Assembly: GCA_021234155.1 (NCBI GenBank)
Contig: JAJEKV010000218.1
Span: forward strand, 434,001 to 498,000
Direction: 5' to 3'
Source: Isoetes taiwanensis
Lineage: Eukaryota; Streptophyta; Lycopodiopsida; Isoetales; Isoetaceae
DNA length: 64,000 bases
Shown here piece by piece: positions 22,904-34,089 of the stretch. Below the pieces are notes generated by a model, which was not told where the DNA came from, did no database searches, and worked only from the letters and a program-made list of their open reading frames with translations. Made by a program: the position numbers and the translations under genes. Positions within the stretch are counted from its first letter, which is position 1. Each line of letters opens with the position of its first letter.

Positions 22904-23450
22904 AATAACTTACCTCTTGAGACCACATTTCTTGCAGGTCTGCATCAATTATTAATTGCCTGCATGACAAAATCAAGGTGCATGTGGTACTGGCAGCAGC
23001 AAGTCTTTCTTTCTTGCAATCTCCTAATATAGCTGGGTTTAAGCTTCTCAAAAGTTTGCTGGCATATATTGATCTCAGGATACTCTTTCCTGAATTGAAG
23101 ATAAAACTGCAACTGATCATAACACAGATTCAGCAACAATATCATGCAAAATACAGAAAAAAAAGAGGCAGAATGTGCTTACTTGTGTCACCTCCAGCAA
23201 ATGAATAGGATGGTCAATCTTTTCACCTGTTTCCTTGCAGACGGGCGTCTATAAGGGGGAAAACCATTGCTTATTTTCATTTCAGACAAGCTGTCTGTAA
23301 GGTGGCAGAGGTTGCACTAGAGGCTGCGCTTGATTTATGCACTTGAACACTTTCAGACAGGTGTCTGTAAGGTGAAATAGCCTGCACTTGCTTCTTGCAC
23401 TTGGAAGCCTGCGTCTGCTTCTGACACGTTTATAGGGTGGCACCCTATTC

Positions 23451-24400
23451 ATGGCAACTCCAGTGATAGAAGAGCCGGACGAGCCCTGCGTCCCTTCATC
23501 CAACCCCACAGATATGCATGTGGATGGTGCTGATACACAGTCCCCTCTACCTAGCGCAGACATGGCAGCAAAACTTCTACTGGGAGAGTACATAGATGCC
23601 ATCACCAATCGCAGCCAGATGACACCGGCAAAATTGGCCAGTGCACACCGAAAAAAAGAGAAGCGGGCAAAGTCTCGTGCAACAAGCATAGCTCGGCGGG
23701 CATATGACAGATACTCTAGCCTAGCGGCAAGAGTCAGATCCGTGCTTCACCACCACCGCACGGTGTAGTTGAGGAGCACCGGAAAGCGAGTTCAAGCAAT
23801 GGCAGAGGGCAACAGAGTTCGAATTGCTTGCTTGGCAGAGGAAATGCGGTGCCTCCGCGACCCAAATTGCTCAAGAGGCAAACCGGTTAAAAAAACGGCG
23901 TGTTTCCAAAGATGGAGACCGCGATACAAAGACTTGGAAGATGGCCTTCACCTAGTGCACTCGAAGGCGTAAGGATAAGAAGAGTCTTGTTGACATGCAG
24001 GGCCGCATAGATTCCTTGTAATAACCGCCATGGAAACCATGACACGGGACAAGCAACGCGGTTGAGCAGGAGACAATGGTAACTATCTCCGCCGATCGAG
24101 AGGTCGAGGAGGCTGCACCGTGATGGGAAAAGTCCGTGTCGCTTTTGAAGAGAGACCCACAATTGAGAGCCCTTCAAAGTAGGGTCGAGACACAAGAAGT
24201 GGCCCCATCCGCAATGAACCCTATGCGGACTCTCGCTTGCGAACCGGAGCATAGCTCCGCGGCTCAAGATTGGAAGATGTGAGCCGAGAGCAGCCATTCT
24301 TTGAATAAGGCAAGGGCCTCAACGCAGACGCCATGAGCAATTGCAACGGTGCATGCGTGAATTGACAAGGCAAAGAACAATTTCAGAGGAGCTAAGCTCC
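23451..24400 (+). pseudogene. LINE ORF1-like region
   Basis: The ATG at 23451 opens MATPVIEEPDEPCVPSS, with a basic helical stretch (HRKKEKRAKSRATSIARRAY). After TAG at 23766 the similarity to coding sequence continues in the same frame (23769-23972: QAMAEGNRVRIACLAEEMRC) and then decays. No zinc knuckle or RRM is seen. Position ahead of the endonuclease gives the ORF1 assignment; the sequence itself does not show the function. Confidence 0.5.
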
Positions 24401-25152
24401 CGGCCGCGGGAAGGAGAGTCCACTATACCCGCCACTGCTAGCCCCACCCCAAGAGTCGCAAGGTCTGCACCCCCAACCCGCCCATGCCACCCCGTCCCAA
24501 CGTGAGCCCCGGCCTATGCCCCCCCGACAGAAACAACTCTGTTGTCTTGCGGGCGTGATTGACCCAACAAATGAGAGCTCCGTGAGCCGAGGGCGGAGAA
24601 GCCACAATGTGGTGGTACATTGGCCCGATAGAAGAGGCGGGAGGACCTCCTCATTAAGGCTCCAAATGTTGATTCTTGCTCGAATGACATTCCCCATGCC
24701 GATAGAACATTATTAGGGCGAGGCGCCATGGCGTCCGACCCGCACCGCCCACGGGTGGTCACGTTCACGCGACGAGATGCGCCAAGTGAAAGCAGCCATC
24801 TGCGCCGTGGTAGGCGGCTAAAGGAACCGCTTCAGTATGTTGGCGAGACTGACCCCGCCCAACAAGAAGACCGCAGTAACGAAGTTGGCCAAAGTTAAAA
24901 GCATTCCAGACATGCGGAGGAGCCTGCGGGGACTAATTGGGGGCAAGATGCAAATTTTCGTGCCGAATCGCCGCCACGTAATCTTGCTAACCCTCCAACA
25001 GACCTCGGCGTGCCATTTGCCGCCTGCTTTCTGCCGCACACCCTGCTCAAGTTGCCTCATCTTCTATTGCTCGCACATCTCAAAGCCGCTTCCACGCCAC
25101 CCCCCTTCTGCTGCCGCCAGAGAATCCCCCTGGCCTCGCCAACAAATAGGAA

Positions 25153-26323
25153 TTGTGCCTCCGCGATGGTCTCCCCGAATTGTCGGGGCTTCCCATGGCG
25201 AAGGGAGATAGTCTCAACTTCGATTTGCCGCAGACATGGATCTCATCTTCCTCAAGGAAACATGGGAGCATGCGGGGACCACGGGATACCCGACTTGCGG
25301 GGATCTGGGCACAAATCTTCAATGATTGCACAGGAAAGCGGGGGTATGGGGGGGTTGCCTGCTACTACCGAACAACCTTGGCACAATCAATCTCCTTGTT
25401 CAAGGCGGATAAGCACAAGAATTTTGTGGGTGCGGCGTGCAAACTGCGAAGTAGTGAGACCCTCTTTGTGGCGACTGCTACTTTCCACATGCGTAAAGCA
25501 ACTTCTATTACACCCCTTTCGGATGTGAATAGGCTGGACCCCTATGTCGATCTATATGATGACATACAAGAAAGATAAACAGGTTGGGCGTGTCATACTC
25601 CTTGGAGACTTCAATGCGCGCGACCGGGGTAGAACAACCCATGAGATTTGATCCCTTGATCGATGATATATTGCGGTTGCATCTGCGAGAAGGAGCTTGG
25701 CCCACGGACATCGATGACAATCAGGTCACAGCGCTATGGTCGACGATTGCTTTTGCTCTGCAAAGTATATTTGACCTCGGTAACTGCAATGGGGGCACGG
25801 TGGCCTTCCACCCTTAAGAGCACTTGTAGGCGGAAAACCGGGGGGCAGATCTAGTGTGGTGGACTATGTCTTTGGTGCACGAAAGGGGATATGCATGCCG
25901 TCAAGCACTTTCGGTGGGAACAACTAATAGGGATGAAGAGATCGACTCGGACCACTTACCACTTTACTTGAAGTTGGCTTGGCGGGTTGTGCGAACCCGG
26001 TGCAACAACTCCTCGCATGCCTCACATTGCGATTGGATTATGAACATGCGAGGGGCTTATGCCCGGATGCTTATAGATGACACCGCGTAAATTTTGCAAT
26101 ATCCTACACTAGAGCAACAGCAGCCGGGCGACCGATGTGCTTAGGACTCCAGGGCGAGAGAGGTGCTTTGGGATAAGCAGCCCAACGACGAACCTCCGGA
26201 ACACAACCTTCCCACGTAATCAATGGTTTGATGTAGAGTGCAAGGAACACAAACGCCTGGCTCTGCCAAGTCACGACCACCTTTTCGCCCACATGCGGGA
26301 CTCGGACGATAAACAAAGTTTAA
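25153..26323 (+). pseudogene. LINE ORF2 endonuclease domain (frameshifted)
   Basis: This is the AP-endonuclease (EEP family) part of LINE ORF2, which nicks target DNA for target-primed reverse transcription. Visible motifs are a GKRGYGGVACYYR segment (about 25330-25375), VILLGDFNARD (25592-25624) with the catalytic Asp/Asn, SSVVDYVFGAR (25850-25882) and SDHLPLYLKL (about 25947). The reading frame changes near 25580, 25640 and 25830. Sequence then continues toward the RT but is cut by Tn-B at 26323. 24400-25150 is decayed ORF1/ORF2 sequence without a clear frame. Confidence 0.78.
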
Positions 26324-26379
26324 AATGAACGCACTTATTTCTTTGGAAACGACTTCAAAAGGAATCTTTGAAAGATTCC
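26324..26379. repeat. Tn-B left terminus
   Basis: The 17-base TIR (26324-26340) is followed by the subterminal box GGAATCTTTGAAAGATTCC (26361-26379), itself a near-perfect palindrome. The GGAATCTTT core is shared with both Tn-A ends and the Tn-B right end. Confidence 0.88.
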
Positions 26380-26699
26380 TAAAAATTCCTTAAAAAGTCC
26401 ATTTTAAGATTTTTTTTTTGTGACAGTGTGACAATTTAGTTAATTTAGGTACCTTTTTGAGGGGTTGATTGAACATAACTTCCGTGCAAAAATTTCAAAT
26501 AGCAATTTTATCCTCCTATTTTAGAACAAAAATAGTTACTTATGTAAAGTGTAGCAAAAAGGGCAATAAAAAAAAATAGCAAGAGTAGTAGAGTGACAAA
26601 GAAGTGATATATTCAAGGTTGTGAAAATTGTACAAAATTATGAACAAAATTGTCAAAAATATAGGACATTTTGAATGACAATCATCATCTGCACTTTAC

Positions 26700-29529
26700 A
26701 TTCTTTACATGTTCGAGTCATCGGACAAACTTACATTTTGCAGCAAGATCGGGATGCATCTCATCCTCGACTCATTTATTCCCCGATCACTTGAGCCTTC
26801 ATCCTCGACTTCACTCTCAAAACTAGATGTACTTTCGAGCGATCTTCTTCCTCAATCGTCTACAAGTGAGTCTTCATCATCATCTTTTTGGCCACCTTTT
26901 TGGCTTGTTTGTCTAATCCACATGCCGACCTTATTAAAGTTTGAGTGACCATCGTAACTTATTAGCGCATCAAAGAACAAAGTCATATGCAAGAACCTTT
27001 ACTTGATTAGATCTATGACGGCCGATTGCTTGCTTTGGACTTAGCTCTCTTTCCCACTCCTGTTTTACCATCTCCAAAGTATAACTCCCCTTTGAAAGCA
27101 TTGGCGGATTCGTTTCTCATCCGGTGCACTTTTAATTGAGTGGGAATTCCATCCTCTCTTGTTAATTCCAGTACTTTAGCTAGCCAAAATGGCCTCCCAG
27201 ATTCATCATTATCATTTTGGGACAGCTATGAGCATTCCTTTTCGAATCTACGAGTGAACCGGATACTCAAGCAACTTGTTGTCTTTGTGCATCAGGGGCG
27301 GTGTACATGACTCTGTCATCTTCATCCGAAGCTAGCCAATATCTCTACATGTTCCTCTTGATTCTCAACTTGCACGGGGAGAGTTTGCCTAGATGGCCAG
27401 TTGAATATGGCGGTCTTCGACCTTGTAATGAAGCTTGCAACATGTCACGTTCTTAGAAAAAAATTGAGGCCACCATAAAGCATCTCGCCTCCCCAAAGTG
27501 GTTAGAGCGGGATCAATACTTGTCTCAATATAATCCAATGATTTGTTTGAGTCAATTGCTCTTCCCTCCTTTTTACTCTTTGTGATTTCTTTCAAGCTTT
27601 TTAGAGGCATTTTCTGCAGAGAGCATGGAACTAGTATTGGGGATGGTGCGAATGAATTGAATACCTGGCCCGATGGCCCTTTGCAAGGATGTGGCATATT
27701 TCTTTCCTTGTAAGATGGCCTTGCCATCTACAAGTGAAATTTTGATCCGATCTTTGAAATGTAATGTTTCTCAAGGGCTCAATAGCACAGTGACCCAGTT
27801 GATCTCTCCGAAAAATCCATTCTTTGAAATCATAAGTTTCTTCCAATAACTCGATGTCTGGACGAGGATTGTAGGAATCTTGGATAACCTCAATCATTGC
27901 TGGTAGGCTGAGAGCTTTTTTTCGAGCAAGACGTTTAGAGAACCTCTTGAACATCGATCAATTTGATCGTGTGTATGACCAACAAGCAGGAAACCAATCT
28001 TCACCTTCTTGAAGATTTGTTTCTCTACTAGCATAGCACAGTAAGCAAACAACGCCTGATTCTTATTTTCCCTTGTCGTGTTGTCTCAGAACCGGTTGTT
28101 CTAGATTGGAAAGAAGCTTATTCAATATTGTGATAGTGAGATTTGGATCAGCATGAATGTTTGGATAATTCAAAAATGCCTTGCAAGATAGTTTTCCATT
28201 AAATACCATAGCACCAACAACATGCGGATGTATGAAATCTTCTTCAAGAAACATCCTTAGGCACATTGACAAAATGTGGTAGGGTGGTCTTCTTTCGGTC
28301 CATTCAACCGATATGTAGTTGAGTGGTTGTTCCAGTGCTTTCTTCCTATGTTTTGTCAATTTTCTCCTTTCCAAAAATTGTTGTTCTCTGTGCTTGTTCA
28401 GTTTCTCCTTCAATGCATCTGAAATGAAAATATGTTTAGGAAAGAACCTACTTTTAGTTAGAACTAGGCAAGAACACGCCCGGAAGCTTTATTGTTAGTG
28501 TGAAGTGTCCTTGCATTTTGTCTCCGAAGCTTTTAATTGAGCATGTAGCACAAACAGACATCCGGTGCTTTCTAGGAATGGACACGAGAAAACTCTTTTT
28601 CCAGAGAACATGAAAGTAAGAGTAGCGGACAAAAGCATTCTCCAGCCTCAACACACATCTCCTTATAATTATCGTAGACTTCTTGTTTCGTGAAATTGTC
28701 ACTCAAGTGGTACATGGGGCTGTTAGGGAGATTCTCGCAAGACTCCTTAAAGAAACCTTCCATCCAGGAAACACATTGAAGGGCATGAATTCTGGATATA
28801 CCTCCTGAATGGCAGTAGTCATTAATGCCTGGATTCTTGTCAAGCCTTTTTCTTCAGGCGGTCAAGTCGTCACACGCCTAAAGCATGAATCAATTTGAAG
28901 GCCGTTTGGCGCACTGGCGTGGCCACCGGTATGTAAGTAAACTTCTCACCACAATCGGCCTAATATTGAAGGCTAAGTAGCCCCTTTGGTCTAGCGAGTC
29001 ATTGAACTGTGAACTATCACGAATCAACCTCAACTCCTTTAGTCCAATCTTAAGCAAACAACGCGTTGAGAACAACAATGCTTTGTATGTGTTGCCCGCA
29101 AGTGAGCCTCGGTCCATGAGTTTCTTTCTTCTAACAGTTGTACATGCTTTCTTGTGTAAATTACGCTTTAAGATTCTTACTTGCAGGGGCTTTGAATTCG
29201 AACATGGAGTCTTGTGGCCCGGTAGATCCTCGCCTCGAGACATCAACATGAGGTGTTTCTTCGATGCGAGAGATCAACATGAGGTGTACTTGTAGATCTT
29301 TGAGAGGTTTGATGTGGGCAAGTCACGGGGGAGGTGCTTTCCCTCTCTCACGGGAAAAAGTAATCGAGGTTGGTGACGAAGTTGACCAGCTCCTGAAGTG
29401 TCGTAGAACACAGTAGTTGCGTGTCGCTGACTGCTCCCACTTGTTGTAGTACCATTTAGCGAAATGGATGGAGTTGGCGTAATTTGCCTCCGGGGAGGGA
29501 GGCTCTGCAGTTCTTTTCTCTCGAGCCAT
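26700..29529 (-). pseudogene. Tn-B transposase (DUF7869-like), frameshifted
   Basis: The likely start is MAREKRTAEPPSPEANY at 29529. A Cys-containing region at 28763-28540 (SWMEGFFKESCENLPNSPMY, RKHRMSVCATC) matches Tn-A. The core has MDRKKTTLPHFVNVPKD just after an in-frame stop (about 28310), VVGAMVFNGKLSCKAFLNYP (about 28200), an ENKNQALFAYCAMLVE segment (about 28060) and FLLVGHTHDQID (about 27980). Then come TYDFKEWIFRRDQ and the C-terminal DALWWPQFF segment (27727-27389), which aligns with DRMWWSNFF of Tn-A. The tudor-like C-terminus is decayed (about 27250-26950). Stops and shifts interrupt the core, so the copy looks inactive. Confidence 0.72.
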
Positions 29530-29553
29530 ACTCAGAAAGTTAGCATCACACTC

Positions 29554-29722
29554 GTATAAATTTATACCTACGAAGAAACGACGGTATAAATTTATACTGA
29601 GAGATGGTATACATTTATACGAAAGGGAAACTCTTGGCGGCAGACAGTATAAATTTATACGGAGATGGTATAAATTTATACAGAGGAGGGCAACATAGAA
29701 CAGAAACGGTATAAATTTATAC
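29554..29722. repeat. Tn-B palindrome array upstream of the transposase (six sites)
   Basis: Six copies of GTATAAATTTATAC or one-base variants are centred near 29560, 29590, 29613, 29653, 29674 and 29715. They lie directly upstream of the transposase start on the minus strand, in its promoter or 5' UTR. Spacing (21-41 bp) is less regular than in the next array. Confidence 0.93.
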
Positions 29723-29978
29723 AAAAACTCACAGACACTTGTATTGGAAACTTTATGGAGAAACGCTATACGAAACGGCACTTAGCAGGGGTACTTAAGC
29801 CCGGCCCCAATTCTATTTTCTATATATAGCACACCGAGTCGGCGCCAAGGGTCCGCCTTTATATACCCCTTCTTATTTGCTCAGGAGCGTCTATACGCTA
29901 GTCCATACGGGTCATGGCCACGTAAGTCTACTTCCGCATCGCTTTTAGTTTCTCTTTGTTTTAATCTGTTAGAGTGGT

Positions 29979-30252
29979 AGCTCGAGCGGTATAAATTTAT
30001 ACCGAGATGGCTCTGGATCGGTATAAATTTATACGCCCCGTGCTCGAGCGGTATAAATTTATACCGCTCTAGAACACGAGCGGTATAAATTTATACCGTT
30101 CAAGAACACTTGCGGTATAAATTTATACCGAATGTGTTCTGGAACGGTATAAATTTATACCGCTCGAGCACGGGGCGTATAAATTTATACCGATCCAGAG
30201 CCATCTCGGTATAAATTTATACCGCTCGAGCTCGGGGCGTATAAATTTATAC
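29979..30252. repeat. Tn-B main palindrome array: nine phased sites in a larger inverted repeat
   Basis: Nine copies of CGGTATAAATTTATACCG (some lacking one flanking base) have centres at 29995, 30027, 30057, 30089, 30121, 30153, 30183, 30215 and 30245. Every step is 30 or 32 bp, about three helical turns. Sites 1-3 with their spacers (29979-30066) and sites 6-8 with theirs (30145-30232) form perfect 88-bp inverted arms around a 78-bp middle. Position is between the two divergent genes. Confidence 0.96.
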
Positions 30253-31961
30253 CGTTTCAAAATTGTTTCGGAATCTTGGTGTCTAGTGCTTAAAGAATGG
30301 ACCCGAACCTTAATATTTTAGTAATATTGTTGTGTTTTAAGCTTAAATAAGAAAAAAAAAGTGTTAATTAATTGTGGATTTTATGCCCTTTTAGCCTCTG
30401 TTTTTACTGTTTTTGTGTGTCAAAAAGTGAAAAAAAAAACATTTCTTACTGAAAAAATGGTTTTAACATAACAGTTCGGCCCAAGGATAAAATTTGTGCA
30501 CAAAGGCCAATCTTCAAAGGTTGCACCAATAGAGCCACAGACGTACGAACTAAAAGACCAGACATGGTACGTACACAGGGGCGCAAGAGAGAGCAAACCA
30601 ACTGACGCGTACCTGTACTTGTGCCATCAGTCAGGGAAGGGCAAGTACAAGGCCGTTGATTATTATCCTGCCGGCGAAATTATAAACATGTCGGCTACAG
30701 AAAACGAAGATGAACTTTTAATGAAGTGCATGCATGACAATGGGGAAGTCTTCTATGTTCTTAATAGTAAAATGCTTAGATTAAGCATGTGCAAGCCCAA
30801 AGACGTATCTGAAAATTACAAGGGCGGCTATGTAAGTTATTCTTAGTGGCTTTACGTATAAATTTATACCGTCATCCTCCTAACTTAACCCTGCATTACA
30901 GGATATAGTGGACATTTTGATGTCAGTGGTGCTTTGCGATGAAAAGGTGTTGGTCAAAGGTCTGTGGTACCCCACTACTATCGAAGAGGAAGAAAATGAT
31001 GAGGAAGTAGAAGAAGAAGAGGAAGAGGAGGAAATAGTAATACCAAAGGGAAAGGGTAGGAAGCATTCCCTGGTAGTAGATACACAGCCTCCCACCAAAA
31101 AAAAGACTAGAACCACAAAGGCATTGACTATAGAGGAGTCAGCAGAAGCTCTTCAGAAGGCTCCGGGTGCAGATATTGTTGTGAAGCCCGTAGACAAGTC
31201 AAGTGCTATTCTAAAACGGGTTAATGACACTAAACTGCTTAAGCAAACAATTTCCTTGACAATGAGCACTATTAAGAGGCCGCCTAAAAATGAAGATGGG
31301 GTCAGAGTTCTTCAGGTACGAAAGCTGTGCGCGGCCATGTGGCTATACTCAAGCAAAGAATGAGAAGGAATCCTCATGCCCATGTGTCGCCACTAGTTGT
31401 AATGGTTGACAGGAGTCAGTGCAACCAACTAAAAGATTATAAAAAGGCTAACTTTGAGGATTACACATATTTTGTACTTGGAGGCACACATAGTTACAAA
31501 GCAAGGAAGGAACTTTCAAAAGAAGAATCCCGTAACGAAGTTTGGAAGAGCGTAGAAGCACATATCTACGTTGGAGTCACAGACGAGGAAGCAAAGGTCA
31601 TTGCCGTGAGTCATAATCTCGACAATGACTTCAGACTAAAAATGAGTCTTATAGACAAGATCCGCTTCATGCACCGGGAATACGTAGAGTTCAAGCAAGT
31701 GCATGGGGAGGACTTCAAAAAACAAAAGAACAAGCTCCAAGAACTTCGAGAAGCTTGTATCATAGAGTGCTGCCTCAGCTACGATTCAGATAAGAAGCCC
31801 ATAATGGCTGTGAAGCAGTACGACAATTACTTCCAGCTTTCTTTCAGAGATGGTCAAGTAAGTAAAAGCTTTAATTTAGTTCTCTATAGTATGCTTAGCA
31901 TAGCTGAGTTTGTATATTAACATCGAACTTTGTAAATGCGTACCAAGGAAGACCAGCCATG

Positions 31962-32192
31962 GTATAAATTTATACCGTGCCTGGTCACAGTATAAATTTA
32001 TACCGCGTGACCGCATAAGATGCAAAGATAAATTTATCATCGTCACCGTGCACCGGTATAAATTTATACCGTACCTGGTGACTTCGTGATAAATTTATAC
32101 TGGTGATCCGCACTGCAGATAAATTTATAAAGAGGCCCGGTGACGGTATAAATTTATACCGGTAGCTCCGGTCACCGGTGATAAATTTATAC
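31962..32192. repeat. Tn-B intronic palindrome array (eight sites)
   Basis: Eight sites of the GTATAAATTTATAC type are centred near 31968, 31996, 32032, 32062, 32093, 32123, 32152 and 32185. Some halves are reduced to GATAAATTTAT. They lie in the intron between the exon ending FRDGQ and the exon starting VWDLQERIF. Spacing is about 28-36 bp. Spacers contain GGTGAC/GTCACC words in both orientations. Confidence 0.93.
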
Positions 32193-33265
32193 CGGGTCGG
32201 TATTCCTTGTGCAATAATATAGTAGACTTCACAACAAAGCTTTGTTGTTATTCGCCATTCAACACTAAAATACTTGTGTTCGATCGTCAACAGGTGTGGG
32301 ATCTTCAAGAAAGAATATTTTGTATGTTCGAAGATGGTGAGCTGAAAGAACAATCTATGTCTGCCGGAAAAAAACCAAAAAAAGGTGGTGAGGCAAAACA
32401 AAAAAACATGAGCATTGTACCCTGGACGCAGCTACAGGGTTTGAAAAGCAAAGAAATTTTTGTAAGACTTCTAGAAAAAGTTGTGGCCAAAGAATTCACT
32501 CTCGACGAAATGGCCAAAGATTATGTCGTGTTCTTTTTTTCCTAATTTTGTCTGATCACATTTTTCCCTCTGCAGTCAGAAAGACATTGTCACCTGCCAG
32601 GCAGAATTAATGAAGCAACTAAACCTGGAGGACTGGGAGGAGTGCAAGGCTTTATATCCAACCTCTACTACAGATACTATTATCAAAGAGCACTTATTTG
32701 TTAACTTCAAGTTTCGGGTAAGTTGTGCGAGAAAATACTTTTTGTTTTCGTGCCTTTGTCTCTGTTTTTCTTGCGTAGAATAAGAAGAAAGGCCTACCAA
32801 CGGGATTTTTAAACCCGGGTCAGTGAGGGGCCAAGGAGGAGAGGCGTAGACCGAAAGCAATTGAGCAAGGAAAGCAAGTCAAAGACTAGCGCTTTTGACA
32901 CTACTTACGAGAGATTTACTACATTTGGTCGACGCCCAGTCAGGTGGTTGTTCGGGGATCGCACGCAGGTCGGGACTCTTTTAAACAAAAAAACTTTACG
33001 CTATGCATTGCGATATTCCTTATGGCTTCAAAATCAAGGATAGCACTTTTGACGCGAGGAGGCTTTTACTCACGTGCAAGTCCGTTCTTTCTTGGATGGC
33101 CTAAAAGAAGTCACGACATCGAAAAACCGGAGGGTCATCATTTTTCATTCGACCTGCAGACGATGTCGGTGCTAAAGCCATTGGGAGTCGCGTCATGTCG
33201 CGGGCTTCAAAACCGCATATGGTAAGCTTTGAATTTCTTGCTTTTCTATTTACTTTAACACCACG

Positions 33266-33337
33266 GTATAAATTTATACCACAGTCGCCTCGTGGTATAA
33301 ATTTATACAGCAAGGCAATGGTGGTATAAATTTATAC
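33266..33337. repeat. Tn-B three-site palindrome cluster in an intron
   Basis: Three copies of GGTATAAATTTATACC are centred near 33272, 33301 and 33330, 29 bp apart, in the intron between the motif IV and motif I exons. Single copies also occur in the first intron (centre 30862) and over the stop codon (centre 34088). Confidence 0.93.
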
Positions 33338-34089
33338 CGCCACACCACTTAACTAACTTATTTTGTTCGTTTTCTTTCTGCCAATGTTTAATTGCTTTTT
33401 TGTTTGGCAGGCTAAAAACAAATGTCAAAGGACATGGTGGTGGTCCGCGCTTAGTAAGCTGCTTTGAACATTTCCATATTGGTTTTACAAATACGGACGC
33501 CAAAAACCATGGTTCATTTCAACACGCAGAATGAAAAGACTCCACCCTGCAACGCCTTTCAGTTTCCGGCTGTTCTACAAAAATTGAGAGACCCACAACG
33601 ACAAGGAGCTGTGGTATCTCATTATCAGAAGCCACAACGGCTAATTAATAATTTAATTCAGTGGTTTTCTCGCCCAGGAGACTGGATTCTAGATGCATTT
33701 TCAGGCTCAGGCACCACAGCAGTTTGCGCCCTTAAGCAAGGGCGCAATGTTGTCTCCGTCGACATAGACCAGGACAAAATAAGTTTCATCAGGACCAGGA
33801 TAAGCTCTTGTGAATCCTTTCCTGATGAAAACGAGGAACTGGGAGCAAAAAACGGTGCTGGCGATGTGAAAGGCACATATACAGAAATCCAGCCTCCACT
33901 TACGGGAAGAAGAGATGAGGAGGTGGAGTTTGTCGATCTGGAGCCTGTGGTGCCTGAGCCAGAGAAACAGCCTGTACCTGTACCATTGGAATCAGAAGGG
34001 GGCGTCTCTGCTATTAAAACCTCGCAAGAGACAGATCCTAAGGGGTACGAGAGTCCTGTGGACTGGGAAGAGCCACCTCCCGTATAAAT

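Larger units (their letters stand above)
20954..23150 (-). pseudogene. Element C DDE-type transposase, multi-exon
   Basis: Read on the minus strand, the exons are as follows. 23145-22945: KEYPEINICQQTFEKLKPSY and the Cys/His string ERKTCCCQYH. About 22763-22690: PKCPRETSKSLEHLVDW. 22627-22382: AHWQAKQFRQCL and SAIDFAE. 22255-21878: VWSDGCSSQFKSS, FFASSHGKGEHDGQGA. About 21629-20954: LSCFCMSCQQGKWDSC followed by an acidic region. The D in IDFAE, the D in SDGCSSQFK and the GKGEHDG segment are probably the acidic catalytic residues of an RNase-H-like transposase. I have seen this pattern in transposon-derived proteins of plants and animals but cannot assign a superfamily. Short introns hold AAGTGC repeats. 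Whether all joints are true introns is uncertain. Confidence 0.6.
17540..23280. mobile_element. Element C: transposon with RING, HAD-phosphatase-like and transposase genes (borders approximate)
   Basis: Two plus-strand genes (17709-19448 and 19578-20783) converge on a minus-strand transposase gene (20954-23150). A short word, AAGTGC or its complement GCACTT, clusters near the left side (about 17555), in transposase introns (21645-21880) and on the right side (23335-23400). I could not define terminal inverted repeats or a target duplication, so both borders are guesses. The RING and HAD genes are treated as cargo because no host gene separates them from the transposase. Confidence 0.55.
30475..34087 (+). 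pseudogene. Tn-B ParB/Srx-like plus beta-class DNA methyltransferase gene
   Basis: Exons inferred from splice sites and Tn-A homology are 30475-30831, 30902 to about 31857 (one frameshift near 31315), 32294 to about 32535, 32576-32717, 32779-33221 and 33411-34087. The N-terminal part (about 120 residues) is unrecognised. An acidic/basic linker follows (30990-31110). The ParB/sulfiredoxin-like segment has HVSPLVVMVDRSQC, FVLGGTHSYKARKEL and VGVTDEEAKVIAVSHN (31380-31620), then a helical region. Methyltransferase motif IV reads CDIPYGFK (33009-33032). Motif I GDWILDAFSGSGTTAVCALK lies downstream at 33677-33736, followed by VVSVDID. Motif IV before I is the beta-class order of N6-adenine/N4-cytosine enzymes. 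Stops near 32827 and 33100 break the methyltransferase. The start codon is unresolved. Confidence 0.72.

Noticed and set aside
26709-26948. Plus-strand Ser-rich frame at the Tn-B left side
   Set aside because: It is antisense to the acidic, Asp/Glu/Ser-rich C-terminal end of the transposase, which produces Ser-rich reverse frames (as at 3704-3880 in Tn-A).
29979-30252. CRISPR-like regular repeat array
   Set aside because: Repeats are palindromic 18-mers with 12-14-bp spacers that are themselves repeated and inverted. There are no cas genes, and the context is a plant transposon.
29979-30252. Palindromes as simple TATA boxes
   Set aside because: Each contains TATAAA, so promoter activity is possible. 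But about 28 conserved palindromes with matching CG flanks, many inside introns, are not explained by core promoters alone.
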